Assembly (NCBI RefSeq): GCF_947500975.1
Contig: NZ_CANMUE010000001.1
Span: 186,001-250,000, forward strand
DNA: 64,000 nucleotides
DNA from: an uncultured Polaribacter sp.
Lineage (GTDB): Bacteria; Bacteroidota; Bacteroidia; Flavobacteriales; Flavobacteriaceae
Direction: 5' to 3'
The notes under the pieces: generated by a model
What the model saw: the letters and a program-made list of their open reading frames with translations, nothing else
Told to the model about the DNA's origin: nothing
Database searches by the model: none
Part shown: positions 14,139 to 23,997 of the stretch, in pieces
Layout of the letters: every line of letters begins with the position of its first letter
How positions within the stretch are numbered: the stretch's first letter is position 1
Made by a program: the position numbers and the translations under genes

Positions 14139-16916
14139 TTAGCTTACTAACTTCTTTGTAGAAGGTTTGAATTTAGTTAATACAATACCTTTAACGGCAG
14201 CTTGATATTCTTCTATTGTTGGAGTTCTACCCAATATTGTAGACAATACTACAACTGGTGTAGAAGATAATAAAGATTCTCCTTTTTTCTCATCTGTATC
14301 TCTTACTACACGACCTTGGAATAAACGAGTAGAAGTTGCCATAACAGTATCTCCAGCTTCAGCTTTTTCTTGGTTACCCATACATAAATTACAACCTGGA
14401 CGCTCTAAATATAACATGTTCTCATATTTAGTACGTGCTAAACCTTTTGGTGCGTTATCATCAAATTCGAAACCAGAATATTTAACTAATATTTCCCAAT
14501 CTCCTTCTTCTTTTAACTCATCAACAATATTGTATGTTGGTGGTGCAACAACTAAAGGAGCTTTAAACTCTACTTTACCATGTTGCTCTTCAATGTTCTT
14601 TAACATTTGAGCTAAGATCTGCATATCTCCTTTATGGATCATACAAGAACCTATAAACCCTAAATCTACTTTCTTTGTTCCTCCGTAGAAAGATAATGGT
14701 TGTATATTATCATGTGTGTAACGCTTAGATACATCTTCATTATTTACATCTGGATCAGCAATCATAGGCTCAACAATCTTATCTAAATCAATAACAACAT
14801 CTGCATAATACTTCGCATCTGCATCTGGTTTTAACGCCGATTTAGTTCCTGTTTTAATTTCTATGATACGACTATTAGCTTTATCAACTAATCCTTTAAG
14901 ATCTTGCTTTGGGTTATCCATCCCTTTATCAATCATAATTTGAATACGATCTCTAGAGATTTCTAATGACTCTATTAAAGTTTCATCTTCAGAAATACAG
15001 ATAGATGCTTTTGCTTTCATTTCAGCAGTCCAATCTGTAAATGTAAATGCTTGATCAGAAGTTAAAGTACCAATATGTACTTCAATAATTTTTCCTTGGA
15101 AAACATTTTCTCCATCAAATTGATTTAACATTTGTTCTTGAGTAGCATGAACCACATCACGGAAATCCATATATGGTTTCATTTCACCTTTAAAAGTAAC
15201 CTTTACAGATTCTGGAATAGGCATCGTAGCTTCACCTGTTGCTAATGCTAAGGCGACAGTACCTGAATCGGCTCCAAAGGCAACTCCTTTTGCCATACGT
15301 GTATGCGAATCTCCACCTATAATTACATCCCAATCATCTACAGCTAAATCATTTAATACTTTATGAATTACATCTGTCATTGCATGATATTTTCCTTTAG
15401 GGTCACGTGCAGTAACTAATCCAAAGTCATTCATAAATTTCATTAATCTTGGAATGTTAGCTTTTGACTTATCATCCCATACAGACGCTGTATGACATCC
15501 TGATTGGTATCCACAATCAACAATTGGAGAAATTACTGTAGCAGCCATCATCTCTAATTCTTGAGAAGTCATTAATCCTGTAGTATCTTGAGAACCTACA
15601 ATATTTACTTCTACTCTAACGTTAGAACCCGCATGTAAAATTTTACCAGGAGTTGTTCCTACTGCATTTCTATTAAAAATTTTCTCAACAGCAGTTAACC
15701 CCTGCCCTTCTATAGAAACTTCTTTTGAAGCTGCATATACTTGAGGAACATCTATTTCTAAAACTTTACAAGCAAATGTTTGTAATTTTTTACCAAAAAC
15801 AACAGCATAAGAACCTCCAGCTTTAATAAACTCCATTTTTGGCGGTGTTAAAGCTGTAGAAATATCTTTTAACTCTTTGTCTCCTTTATATAATTTCTTT
15901 GTTTTTGTATTTATAGTAAGAATTGTACCCGTAGCTACAGAATACTCTTCTTTTAAGATTGCTTCTCCATCTTCATCAACAATCGTGTTACCGTCAGCAT
16001 CTTTTTGCTTTACCCAGTTTTTTAAGTCGATACCAATACCACCCGTTACACCAACAGTTGTTAAGAAAATTGGTGCAATACCATTAGTACCGGCAATAAC
16101 TGGTGCATAGTTAATAAATGGTACATATGGACTAAAAGGAACTCCTGTCCATAAAGCAACGTTATTTACACCGGACATTCTTGAAGAACCAACTCCCATT
16201 GTTCCTTTATCAGCAATTAACATAACACGCTTATCTGGGTGTTTTTCTTTTAAAGCCAATAATTCTTGTTGCATTTCTTTATTATGCTCAAACATAGACT
16301 GTCCATGCAACTCTCTATCGGAACGAGAATGAGCATCAGCTCCAGGAGATAATAAATCTGTAGAAATATCACCTACTCCTGCTACAAATGTTACAATTTC
16401 TATTTCTTCATCTACTTCTGGTAACTTTGTAAAGAACTCTGCTTTAGAATAGCTTTCTAATAATTCTTTGGCGATAGCATTACCAGCTTTAAATGCGTTT
16501 TCTAATTTTTCTGTATCAGCCTCATATAAAAATACTTGTGTTTTTAACACTTTAGCTGCTTCAATTGCAATAGTTTCATCATTTCCTAAAGCTAAATCTA
16601 ACAATACTTCAATTGAAGGCCCACCTTTCATATGAGATAATTGCTCAAAAGCAAAAGTTGGAGTAATTTCTTTTACAACCGTTTCACCTAAAATGATTTC
16701 TTTTAAAAACTTTGCCTTAACAACAGCAGCACTAGTAGTACCTGGTAAAATGTTATAAATAAAGAAGTTAAGAGATTCTTCTCTATATTCGTTATCTATA
16801 TCTTTAATTTGTTCAATTAAAGCACTTGTTAATTCAGCTCCATCAATTGGTTGTGGATGAAGACCATTTTCTTTTCGTTCTTCAATCTGCTTGATGTAAT
16901 CTTTATAAGTATTCAT
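14139..16916 (-). CDS. acnB: Bifunctional aconitate hydratase 2 / 2-methylisocitrate dehydratase
   Basis: A 925-residue AcnB-type aconitase that isomerises citrate and isocitrate in the TCA cycle. It has the AcnB domain order: N-terminal HEAT-like domain (about 1-160), swivel domain (about 165-390, with the inserted acidic loop 'DADGNTIVDEDGEA'), then the catalytic domains. The three cluster-binding cysteines are in 'FIGSCMIHKGD' and 'ERPGCNLCMGN' near the C-terminus. 'GGDSHTRMAKGVAFGADSG' supplies substrate-binding residues. Length is slightly above E. coli AcnB because of the acidic insertion. It is a monocistronic gene with its own terminator. Confidence 0.97.
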   Translation of the reverse strand: MNTYKDYIKQIEERKENGLHPQPIDGAELTSALIEQIKDIDNEYREESLNFFIYNILPGTTSAAVVKAKFLKEIILGETVVKEITPTFAFEQLSHMKGGPSIEVLLDLALGNDETIAIEAAKVLKTQVFLYEADTEKLENAFKAGNAIAKELLESYSKAEFFTKLPEVDEEIEIVTFVAGVGDISTDLLSPGADAHSRSDRELHGQSMFEHNKEMQQELLALKEKHPDKRVMLIADKGTMGVGSSRMSGVNNVALWTGVPFSPYVPFINYAPVIAGTNGIAPIFLTTVGVTGGIGIDLKNWVKQKDADGNTIVDEDGEAILKEEYSVATGTILTINTKTKKLYKGDKELKDISTALTPPKMEFIKAGGSYAVVFGKKLQTFACKVLEIDVPQVYAASKEVSIEGQGLTAVEKIFNRNAVGTTPGKILHAGSNVRVEVNIVGSQDTTGLMTSQELEMMAATVISPIVDCGYQSGCHTASVWDDKSKANIPRLMKFMNDFGLVTARDPKGKYHAMTDVIHKVLNDLAVDDWDVIIGGDSHTRMAKGVAFGADSGTVALALATGEATMPIPESVKVTFKGEMKPYMDFRDVVHATQEQMLNQFDGENVFQGKIIEVHIGTLTSDQAFTFTDWTAEMKAKASICISEDETLIESLEISRDRIQIMIDKGMDNPKQDLKGLVDKANSRIIEIKTGTKSALKPDADAKYYADVVIDLDKIVEPMIADPDVNNEDVSKRYTHDNIQPLSFYGGTKKVDLGFIGSCMIHKGDMQILAQMLKNIEEQHGKVEFKAPLVVAPPTYNIVDELKEEGDWEILVKYSGFEFDDNAPKGLARTKYENMLYLERPGCNLCMGNQEKAEAGDTVMATSTRLFQGRVVRDTDEKKGESLLSSTPVVVLSTILGRTPTIEEYQAAVKGIVLTKFKPSTKKLVS

Positions 16917-17149
16917 AAAGGAAATTTTTATTACTGTTAAGTTTTTTGATTATTGCTAAAAGTAAAAAACAAAAAATATTTATTTTTATTAACTTTTGTT
17001 CTACAAAACTACATTTTTAATATCAATTTTAAAAGATAAATAATAGATTGGAGCAATTATTAAATAAATAAAAGTTATTTAGAAAAATACTGAAAAAAAA
17101 ACAACAAAAAGGAACGTTTTAGAAGTTTTTATGAATATATCATAAATAA

Positions 17150-17450
17150 AAAAGCAGACTAATAAGCCGAATTCTGTAACTTAAAAAGTTCTTATCATTT
17201 ATCTAGTTCTAAAATTACTCTTAGAATCTATCTGCCTACCCTTTAGAATCGAGCGAGTAGCCCTCAAACTCTAATTTACATGGCATTGCACCTCATAGAG
17301 TTTACCTGGTTTCACTACAGCCTAACTGTACATTCTTTCTGTTGCACTGGTCCTCAACTTACGCTGGACGGATGTTATCCGCTATGATTACTCTATGGTG
17401 TCCGGACTTTCCTACTTATTAAAAAATAAGTCGATAAGATAAGTCTGCTT
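17150..17450 (-). ncRNA. rnpB: RNase P RNA (bacterial class A)
   Basis: The minus strand carries the conserved RNase P RNA landmarks. Near its 5' end is GGAAAGTCCGGACACC. In the middle are 'GGTGCAATGCCATGTAA'-type and 'GGGCTACTCGCTCGA' segments, and at the 3' end ACAGAATTCGGCTTAT, the universal P4-closing region. The ends GCAGACT (17154-17160) and AGTCTGC (17442-17448) pair to form helix P1, which fixes the limits. T-runs follow the 3' end. The product is the catalytic RNA that matures tRNA 5' ends. It lies alone between dnaJ and acnB; the 230 bases between it and acnB hold no further feature I can name. Confidence 0.95.
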
Positions 17451-17478
17451 TTAATTTTGCAAAAGTAAATCTTTATAA

Positions 17479-17510
17479 ATAAAAAACCACTCAAATATAA
17501 ATTTGAGTGG
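17479..17510 (-). terminator. Terminator of grpE-dnaJ
   Basis: CCACTCAAAT (17487-17496) pairs with ATTTGAGTGG (17501-17510); the minus-strand product continues into a T-tract. Confidence 0.88.
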
Positions 17511-17533
17511 CAATATTTTTATAAAAAATATAT

Positions 17534-18655
17534 TTAAGAAAACATATCTTTAACCTTTTCAAAAAAAGATTTATCTGAAGTATTCGGATTTGGCGAAAAA
17601 TTATCATCCTCTGACATTTTCTCAAAAAATGCTTTTTGCTCTTTATTTAATTCTTGTGGTGTCCAAACATTAATATGGATTAAAAAATCTCCTGTTCCAT
17701 AACGTTCTATACTTGGTAAACCTTTTCCTTTTAAACGTAAAATTTTACCTGATTGAGTACCAGCATCTATCTTAATTTTTACTTTACCTGTTACAGTTTC
17801 GACTTCTTTATTTGTTCCTAAAACTGCTTCAGAAAAATTAATATACAAGTCATAATGAATATTTGTACCTTCTCTTTTTAAAGTTTCATGTTGAATTTCT
17901 TCAATTAAAACTAGTAAATCTCCTGAAATTGAATTTTTACCTGGAGCATCATTTCCTTTACCTCCTACTTTTAATTGAACACCTTCAGTTACACCTGCAG
18001 GAATATTAATTGGCACAGTTTCTTCTTTTACAATTAAACCTTGCGCATCTGCTCCATTTGGTTTAGAACTAATAATTTCTCCTGCTCCAGAACAAGTACC
18101 ACAAGTAGTTGCCGTTTGCATTCTACCTAAAATTGTATTTGTTACTCGCATTTGCTGACCAGAACCATTACAAGTTGTACAGGTTTTATATCTTACACCA
18201 TCTGCTTGAACTTTTCTACGAACTTTTACTTTCTTCTCTACTCCTTTGGCTATTTCTTCTAAAGTTAATTTTACGCGAATACGCATATTACTTCCTTTTA
18301 CTCTTGCTTGTCTTTGACCACCGCCACCAAAGCCGCCTCCAAAACCACCGCCAAAAATATCTCCAAATTGACTAAAGATATCATCCATGTTCATTCCGCC
18401 GCCGCCAAAACCACCGCCACCTTGTGGACCATCAAAAGCAGCATGACCATATTGATCATAACGTGCTTTTTTATTTTCGTCACCTAAAACCTCATATGCT
18501 TCAGCCGCTTTTTTAAAGTTTTCTTCAGCAGTTTTATCATCTGGATTTTTATCTGGATGATATTTAATTGCCATTTTTCTATACCCTTTTTTTATTTCAG
18601 CTTGTGAAGCAGATTTAGAAATGCCTAAAGTTTCGTAATAATCTTGTTTTGCCAT
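17534..18655 (-). CDS. dnaJ: Molecular chaperone DnaJ
   Basis: A 373-residue Hsp40 that stimulates the DnaK ATPase. The J domain has HPD at residues 33-35. A Gly/Phe-rich linker covers about 74-118, then comes a zinc-finger region and the substrate-binding C-terminal domains. Only two CxxCxGxG units are present ('CTTCNGSG' near 158 and 'CGTCSGAG' near 181), not the usual four, so one zinc centre is formed. This reduced form is what I know from other Flavobacteriia. It lies 66 bases downstream of grpE and forms an operon with it; a hairpin terminator follows. Confidence 0.96.
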   Translation of the reverse strand: MAKQDYYETLGISKSASQAEIKKGYRKMAIKYHPDKNPDDKTAEENFKKAAEAYEVLGDENKKARYDQYGHAAFDGPQGGGGFGGGGMNMDDIFSQFGDIFGGGFGGGFGGGGQRQARVKGSNMRIRVKLTLEEIAKGVEKKVKVRRKVQADGVRYKTCTTCNGSGQQMRVTNTILGRMQTATTCGTCSGAGEIISSKPNGADAQGLIVKEETVPINIPAGVTEGVQLKVGGKGNDAPGKNSISGDLLVLIEEIQHETLKREGTNIHYDLYINFSEAVLGTNKEVETVTGKVKIKIDAGTQSGKILRLKGKGLPSIERYGTGDFLIHINVWTPQELNKEQKAFFEKMSEDDNFSPNPNTSDKSFFEKVKDMFS

Positions 18656-18721
18656 TTTATTTCATTTGCAGTATTCAACTAGCAATTAAAACAGTTATTA
18701 ATTGCTTACTGATTTACTTAA

Positions 18722-19270
18722 TTATTGTCCGATTACCACTTTTGGGTAACGAATAATTTTATCTCCTAATTTGTATCCTTTTTCTACACAGTCAATTACT
18801 TTTCCTTTTAAATCTTCTGATGGAGCAGGAATTTGTGTTATTGCTTCATGTATTTCTGCATCAAAAGTATCTCCTGTATTTGTTTCAATTTTAGACAATC
18901 CTTTTTGCTCTAAAGTGTTGTAAAATTTCTGATAAATTAACAATACACCTTTTCTTAATTCTTCTGCTTCTTTGTCTTCTTCAATATGTGTCAAAGCGCG
19001 TTCAAAATCATCTACAACTGGCAGTAAAGATGTCATTAATTCTTGCCCTGCAGTTTTAAACAACTCAATTCTTTCTCTTGTTGTTCTTTTTTTATAGTTT
19101 TCGAACTCAGCAAATAAACGTAAAAACTTATCTTTTTCAGCCTGAATTAATTCTTCTGATGTTGGTTCTTCTTTTACAACTTCTACTTCAACTTCTTGAT
19201 TTTCTTCAACTTGAGAAGTTTCTTGCTCTTTTATAATTTCTTCTTCTTTTATATCTTCTTTCTTACTCAT
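18722..19270 (-). CDS. grpE: Nucleotide exchange factor GrpE
   Basis: A 182-residue GrpE, the ADP-release factor for DnaK. The acidic, Glu/Lys-rich N-terminal 50 residues are followed by the long dimerisation helix ('EKDKFLRLFAEFENYKKRT') and the C-terminal beta domain ('GDTFDAEIHEAITQIPAP', 'KVIDCVEKGYKLGDKIIRYP'). I chose the ATG at 19270 ('MSKKEDIKEE') because the longer in-frame version from 19324 adds 18 residues unlike the family and would place the start inside the control region. A perfect inverted repeat lies 16-31 bases upstream. Operon with dnaJ. Confidence 0.95.
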   Translation of the reverse strand: MSKKEDIKEEEIIKEQETSQVEENQEVEVEVVKEEPTSEELIQAEKDKFLRLFAEFENYKKRTTRERIELFKTAGQELMTSLLPVVDDFERALTHIEEDKEAEELRKGVLLIYQKFYNTLEQKGLSKIETNTGDTFDAEIHEAITQIPAPSEDLKGKVIDCVEKGYKLGDKIIRYPKVVIGQ

Positions 19271-19285
19271 TTCTTTGTAATCGTT

Positions 19286-19301
19286 AAATTGTGTACAATT
19301 T
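19286..19301 (-). promoter_or_regulatory. Perfect palindrome upstream of grpE-dnaJ, possible operator
   Basis: AAATTGT-GT-ACAATTT, 7-bp arms with a 2-bp centre, lies 16 bases before the grpE start. It is not the CIRCE element (no GAGTGCTAA-type arms). Confidence 0.4.
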
Positions 19302-19324
19302 ATTTGCAAAAATGTTGCCAACAA

Positions 19325-19353
19325 AAAAATAGTGTCAAACTGACACTATTTTT
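19325..19353 (-). terminator. Terminator of the DUF4290-murA transcript
   Basis: AAAAATAGTGTCA (19325-19337) pairs with TGACACTATTTTT (19341-19353); the A-rich left arm gives a T-tract on the minus strand. Confidence 0.85.
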
Positions 19354-19429
19354 ATATTTTATCAAGAAACCAAATGACAAAAAATTTATCTTCAATTTGT
19401 CTAATTTTCTTTAAATAAACTAATTTTTC

Positions 19430-20740
19430 TTATTCTACAATTCTTTCAATATGAGCTCCGATAGATTTTAATCTTGCTTCAATATCCTCATAACCTCTAT
19501 CAATTTGCTCAATATTATTAATAATACTTGTTCCGTCTGCAGATAAAGCTGCAATTAATAATGAAATTCCTGCTCTAATATCTGGTGATGTCATTTTTGT
19601 TGCCTTTAATGGCGTTTTAAAGTCTTGTCCGATAACAGTAGCTCTATGAGGATCACACAAAATTACTTTTGCTCCCATATCAATTAATTTATCAACAAAA
19701 AATAAGCGACTTTCAAACATTTTTTGATGTATTAAAACTGTACCTTTTGCTTGAGTTGCTATTACTAAAATAATACTTAATAAATCTGGTGTAAAACCTG
19801 GCCAAGGTGCATCTGCAACTGTTAAAACAGAACCATCAATATAGTTTTGAATTTCATAAGATTCTTGTTCAGGAATATAAATATCATCTCCTCTTCTCTC
19901 GAACTGAATTCCTAATTTTTTAAATACGTTTGGAATTTGACCAAGGTTGTCATAACTAACATCTTTTATGGTTAATTCTGAACGTGTCATTACCGCAACA
20001 CCAATCCAAGAGCCAATTTCAATCATATCTGGTAAAACTCTATGCGTACAACCACCAAGTGATTTTACACCTTCTATAATTAATAAATTAGATCCAACTC
20101 CAGATATATTTGCCCCCATTGAATTCAACATTTTACATAATTGCTGAATATATGGTTCGCAAGCAGCATTATAAATTTTTGTAGTTCCGGTTGCTAAAAC
20201 TGATGCCATTAAAATATTTGCTGTACCTGTTACAGAAGCTTCATCTAACAACATTTCTACACCAAATAACTCATCTGCCTCTACTCCATAAAAGTGCTCT
20301 TCTTTATTATATCTAAACTTTGCACCAAGCCTTATAAACCCCTCAAAATGAGTGTCTAATCTTCTTCTACCTATTTTATCTCCTCCAGGTCTTGGAATAT
20401 AGCCTCTTCCAAAACGAGCTAAAAGCGGCCCAACAATCATTATCGACCCACGTAATGAACTTCCGTCTTTTTTAAAATCATCTGATTCTAAATAATTTAG
20501 GTTTAAATCATCAGCCTGAAATGAGTAAGAATTTTTACTCAATTTTTCTATTTTAACTCCTAATTTTCCAAGAATAAAAATTAATTTATTTACATCAATA
20601 ATATCAGGAACATTATTAACTATTACTTTTTCAGGAGTTAATAATACTGCACACAAAATTTGTAATACTTCATTTTTTGCTCCTTGTGGAGTTATTGTTC
20701 CATTTAACTTATGCCCTCCTTCTATTTTAAATGATGCCAT
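19430..20740 (-). CDS. murA: UDP-N-acetylglucosamine 1-carboxyvinyltransferase (Cys-to-Asp active site)
   Basis: A 436-residue enzyme for the first committed step of peptidoglycan synthesis: transfer of enolpyruvate from PEP to UDP-GlcNAc. The catalytic Lys22 lies in 'QGAKNEV'. The active-site loop reads 'RPGGDKIGRRR', with Asp121 where E. coli has Cys115. Asp at this place is known in Mycobacterium and Chlamydia and prevents covalent attack by fosfomycin, so intrinsic fosfomycin resistance is expected. Other conserved parts are 'DMIEIGSWIGVAVMTRS', 'DLLSIILVIATQAKGT' and 'SPDIRAGISLLIAAL'. It starts 6 bases after the DUF4290 gene, clearly in an operon with it. Confidence 0.96.
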   Translation of the reverse strand: MASFKIEGGHKLNGTITPQGAKNEVLQILCAVLLTPEKVIVNNVPDIIDVNKLIFILGKLGVKIEKLSKNSYSFQADDLNLNYLESDDFKKDGSSLRGSIMIVGPLLARFGRGYIPRPGGDKIGRRRLDTHFEGFIRLGAKFRYNKEEHFYGVEADELFGVEMLLDEASVTGTANILMASVLATGTTKIYNAACEPYIQQLCKMLNSMGANISGVGSNLLIIEGVKSLGGCTHRVLPDMIEIGSWIGVAVMTRSELTIKDVSYDNLGQIPNVFKKLGIQFERRGDDIYIPEQESYEIQNYIDGSVLTVADAPWPGFTPDLLSIILVIATQAKGTVLIHQKMFESRLFFVDKLIDMGAKVILCDPHRATVIGQDFKTPLKATKMTSPDIRAGISLLIAALSADGTSIINNIEQIDRGYEDIEARLKSIGAHIERIVE

Positions 20741-20746
20741 TGACTT

Positions 20747-21397
20747 TTATCTTTTTCTATTTTTGTGTTGATTATTATGCTGCGATTTTTTATAATTTTT
20801 GCTATTGTTCTGGCCTTGAGAACTTCTTTTTCTTAAAAGATTTTTACTTTCAGAAAGCGCTTCTTCAGAATCTCTTAAATCTATTTTTCCATCAGAAAGA
20901 TCATATAAATGTTTAAAAATTACTGCATCATCTACCGTATCTTTATTCCAATTTAAATAGCATTTTTTCATATGATTAGCTATTGTAAAAACTAATGCTT
21001 CTTTTTTATCACCTTCATCCCAACTTAAAGCAATATCTATCATGGTTTGAATATTGTTACCATAATAACGATATCTTGATGCTGATTTTGGGTATGCCAA
21101 AGGCTCTGGTTTTTCTTGCAATTCTTCTTTAGATGGCTGCGGATAAGGAGACTCTACATCTAACTTAAATTCCGACATAATATATAATTGATCCCACAAT
21201 TTATGTTTAAAGTCTGGAACATCACGTAAATGTGGCTGTAAATTACCCATTACATCTACAATTGCTTTTGCCATTTTATCACGTTCTTCTTTTGTTTCAA
21301 GAGCAATACAATGATCTACTAATTTTTGAATATGTCTACCATATTCTGGTATAATCATTAATGTTCTTTCTGAATTGTATTCTAAATCGAATGTCAT
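20747..21397 (-). CDS. DUF4290 domain-containing protein
   Basis: A 216-residue protein that matches the DUF4290 family by its opening 'FDLEYNSERTLMIIPEYGRH' and 'ALETKEERDKMAKAIVDVMG'. The family is common in Bacteroidetes and its function is not known. The first 170 residues are predicted helical; the C-terminal 30 residues are basic and Gln/Asn/Lys-rich ('NNQHKNRKR'), probably disordered and able to bind nucleic acid or a charged partner. It is directly upstream of murA with a 6-base gap, an association I recall from other Flavobacteriia, which hints at a cell-envelope role (inference). Confidence 0.85.
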   Translation of the reverse strand: MTFDLEYNSERTLMIIPEYGRHIQKLVDHCIALETKEERDKMAKAIVDVMGNLQPHLRDVPDFKHKLWDQLYIMSEFKLDVESPYPQPSKEELQEKPEPLAYPKSASRYRYYGNNIQTMIDIALSWDEGDKKEALVFTIANHMKKCYLNWNKDTVDDAVIFKHLYDLSDGKIDLRDSEEALSESKNLLRKRSSQGQNNSKNYKKSQHNNQHKNRKR

Positions 21398-21534
21398 TTA
21401 TTATATTTTAGTGAAGTATTCTTGAAAGTTTTAAGTATCAAGAATTAAACTATTTTCTTTGTAGTTATTTAACGTTGCAAAATAAATAATTATTACCAAT
21501 AATGAATTATGAAACTTATTTAATTTTAAACGTT

Positions 21535-23856
21535 TTATCCAATCACTTTTAATTTAGCAAACTGAAGCAATAACTTTTTCTTACCAACAGTACCAAATTT
21601 AATTTCAGCTTTTTTATTGGGTCCATTCCCTTCTAAAGCAAGTACTTCTCCTCTACCAAATCTATTATGTTCTACAATATTACCAACTACAATATGCCCA
21701 TCAAATAAATTGGTTTTTGAGGTTGCTTGAGAAACTTTTTTTAAGTTTTTAGGAATTATAATTTCTTTTTTCTTTGCTAAATCTCTCTCTATTTTTTTAC
21801 GCTGAATTGGTTTTTGAAAACGAATTTTTTTGGGAGCATCACTAAAAATACTCTTGTCTAAAAAATTATTTACAGAAGGTTCTGGTTTTTTAGGTGTAAT
21901 ATAAAATAAATATTGATCATCTATTTCTTCTAAAAACCTACTTGGCTCAGCATCAACCAATTTACCCCATCTATAACGTGTTTGTGCGTAACTTAAATAG
22001 GCTACTTTTTCTGCTCTTGTAAGCGCAACATAAAATAGTCTACGTTCTTCTTCTAGCTCACTTCTGGTATTCATACTCATGGCAGAAGGGAATAAATTTT
22101 CTTCTAAACCAACAATATAAACGTAAGGATATTCTAACCCTTTAGATTGATGAATGGTCATTAAAGACACACTTGGTTTATCATCATCTTTTTTTGCATC
22201 AAAATCTGTAGCCAAAGCAACGTCTTCTAAAAATGTGGTTAATGATGCGTCTTCTCCTTCCTCAATTTTATCAGTAATAAAATCTTTAATTCCGTTCAAC
22301 AATTCTTGTACATTTTCAACTTTACTTACCGCTTCTGGTGTTCCGTCTTTTTCTAAATCTTTAATTAATTGTGTTTGTTTCACCACAATTTCAGCAATTT
22401 CAAATGCATTTTTTGTTTGACTTTCTATTTGTAAACGTAAAATCATGTTTGAAAAATTCTGTAACTTATTTTTAGTTCCAGAATTTATTTTTAAATCGAT
22501 TTTATCAATATATTTTATAATTTCAAAAATTGATTTTTTATAATGATTTGCAGCTATTGTTAACTTATCAATGGTTGTTGCTCCAATCCCTCTTGCTGGA
22601 TAATTGATAATTCTTTTTAAAGCTTCTTCATCATTTGGATTGATTAAAATGCGTAAATAAGACAATATGTCTTTAATTTCTTTTCGTTGATAAAAGGAAA
22701 TTCCTCCATAAATTTTATAATCAATTCCTTTTTTTCTTAAAGCATCTTCTATGGCTCTAGATTGAGAATTTGTTCTATATAAAATACAAAAATTATCAGA
22801 ATCTAATTGATGATTCATCTGATTTTCCCAAATAGATTGTGCCACAAAACGCCCTTCTTCTCCATCTGAAATGGTACGCATGACGTTTATAGAATCTCCA
22901 GAATCGTTTGATGTCCAAACCTCTTTATCTAATTTGGTTTTATTTCTTGCAATAACAGAATTTGCAGCGTTTACAATATTTTTTGTTGAACGGTAATTCT
23001 GCTCTAATTTAAAGGTTTTTACATCAGGATAATCTTTCTGAAAATTTAAAATATTCTGAATATTTGCACCTCTAAAACTATAAATACTTTGAGAATCATC
23101 ACCAACCACACAAATATTTCCAAATTTATCAGCCAAAGCGCGAACAATAATATATTGTGAATGATTTGTATCTTGATACTCATCTACCATAATATATTTA
23201 AAACGATCTTGGTATTTTGCCAAAGACTCTGGAAAACGAGCCAATAACTCATTTGTGCGCAACAACAAATCATCAAAATCCATGGCGCCAGATTTAAAAC
23301 ATCTGTCTACATACTCTTTATAAATATCACCTACTTTTGGTCTGCTTGCATGTAAGTCTGCCTCTTGTAAATCAGAGCTATTAAAATAGGCTCTTACTGT
23401 AATTAAACTATTTTTAAAAGATGAAATTCTACCTAAAATCTGCTTAGGCTTATATCTTTCTTTATCTAAATTCATTTCTTTAATAATTGCTGTAATTAAA
23501 CGAACTGAATCTTGTGTATCGTAAATTGTAAAGTTTGATGGAAACCCTAATTTGTCTGCTTCTGAGCGCAAAATCCTTGCAAAAACTGAGTGAAATGTTC
23601 CCATCCACAGGTTTTTAGCTTCACTTGCACCTACAACTCCAGCAATTCTTGCTTTCATTTCTCTTGCAGCTTTGTTGGTAAAAGTTAAGGAAAGAATATT
23701 AAAAGCATCTACACCTTGTTGCATTAAATGTGCAATTCTATAGGTTAATACTCGTGTTTTTCCAGAGCCAGCACCTGCAATAATAATCATTGGCCCGTCT
23801 TTTTGAAGAACTGCTGCTTTTTGGGCCTCGTTTAAAGAATTTAAATAAGTATTCAA
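21535..23856 (-). CDS. uvrD: UvrD/PcrA-type ATP-dependent DNA helicase
   Basis: A 773-residue superfamily-1A 3'-5' helicase acting in nucleotide excision repair and displacement of proteins from DNA. Motif Q/I: 'LNEAQKAAV' and Walker A GAGSGKT (28-34). Motif Ia 'LTFTNKAAREM', motif II 'VDEYQDTN', motif III 'VVGDDSQSIYSFRGA', motif IV 'LEQNYRST', motif V 'TIHQSKGLEYPYV' and motif VI 'VALTRAEK' are all present and in order. The C-terminal 60 residues ('VVGNIVEHNRFGRGEVLALE') form the Tudor-like module of PcrA/UvrD that contacts RNA polymerase. A complete, ordinary copy. Confidence 0.95.
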   Translation of the reverse strand: MNTYLNSLNEAQKAAVLQKDGPMIIIAGAGSGKTRVLTYRIAHLMQQGVDAFNILSLTFTNKAAREMKARIAGVVGASEAKNLWMGTFHSVFARILRSEADKLGFPSNFTIYDTQDSVRLITAIIKEMNLDKERYKPKQILGRISSFKNSLITVRAYFNSSDLQEADLHASRPKVGDIYKEYVDRCFKSGAMDFDDLLLRTNELLARFPESLAKYQDRFKYIMVDEYQDTNHSQYIIVRALADKFGNICVVGDDSQSIYSFRGANIQNILNFQKDYPDVKTFKLEQNYRSTKNIVNAANSVIARNKTKLDKEVWTSNDSGDSINVMRTISDGEEGRFVAQSIWENQMNHQLDSDNFCILYRTNSQSRAIEDALRKKGIDYKIYGGISFYQRKEIKDILSYLRILINPNDEEALKRIINYPARGIGATTIDKLTIAANHYKKSIFEIIKYIDKIDLKINSGTKNKLQNFSNMILRLQIESQTKNAFEIAEIVVKQTQLIKDLEKDGTPEAVSKVENVQELLNGIKDFITDKIEEGEDASLTTFLEDVALATDFDAKKDDDKPSVSLMTIHQSKGLEYPYVYIVGLEENLFPSAMSMNTRSELEEERRLFYVALTRAEKVAYLSYAQTRYRWGKLVDAEPSRFLEEIDDQYLFYITPKKPEPSVNNFLDKSIFSDAPKKIRFQKPIQRKKIERDLAKKKEIIIPKNLKKVSQATSKTNLFDGHIVVGNIVEHNRFGRGEVLALEGNGPNKKAEIKFGTVGKKKLLLQFAKLKVIG

Positions 23857-23997
23857 TAGATTTTTTGTTGAAAGAATTTAAAGTGTGAAATTACTTAAAC
23901 TACTTCATTTTTTACGTACAGATTTATATTTTTTATTCACAGAGTTATTAATGATATCACAAAATTTTAAAATCAACTAATACAAAATCATTTTTAT

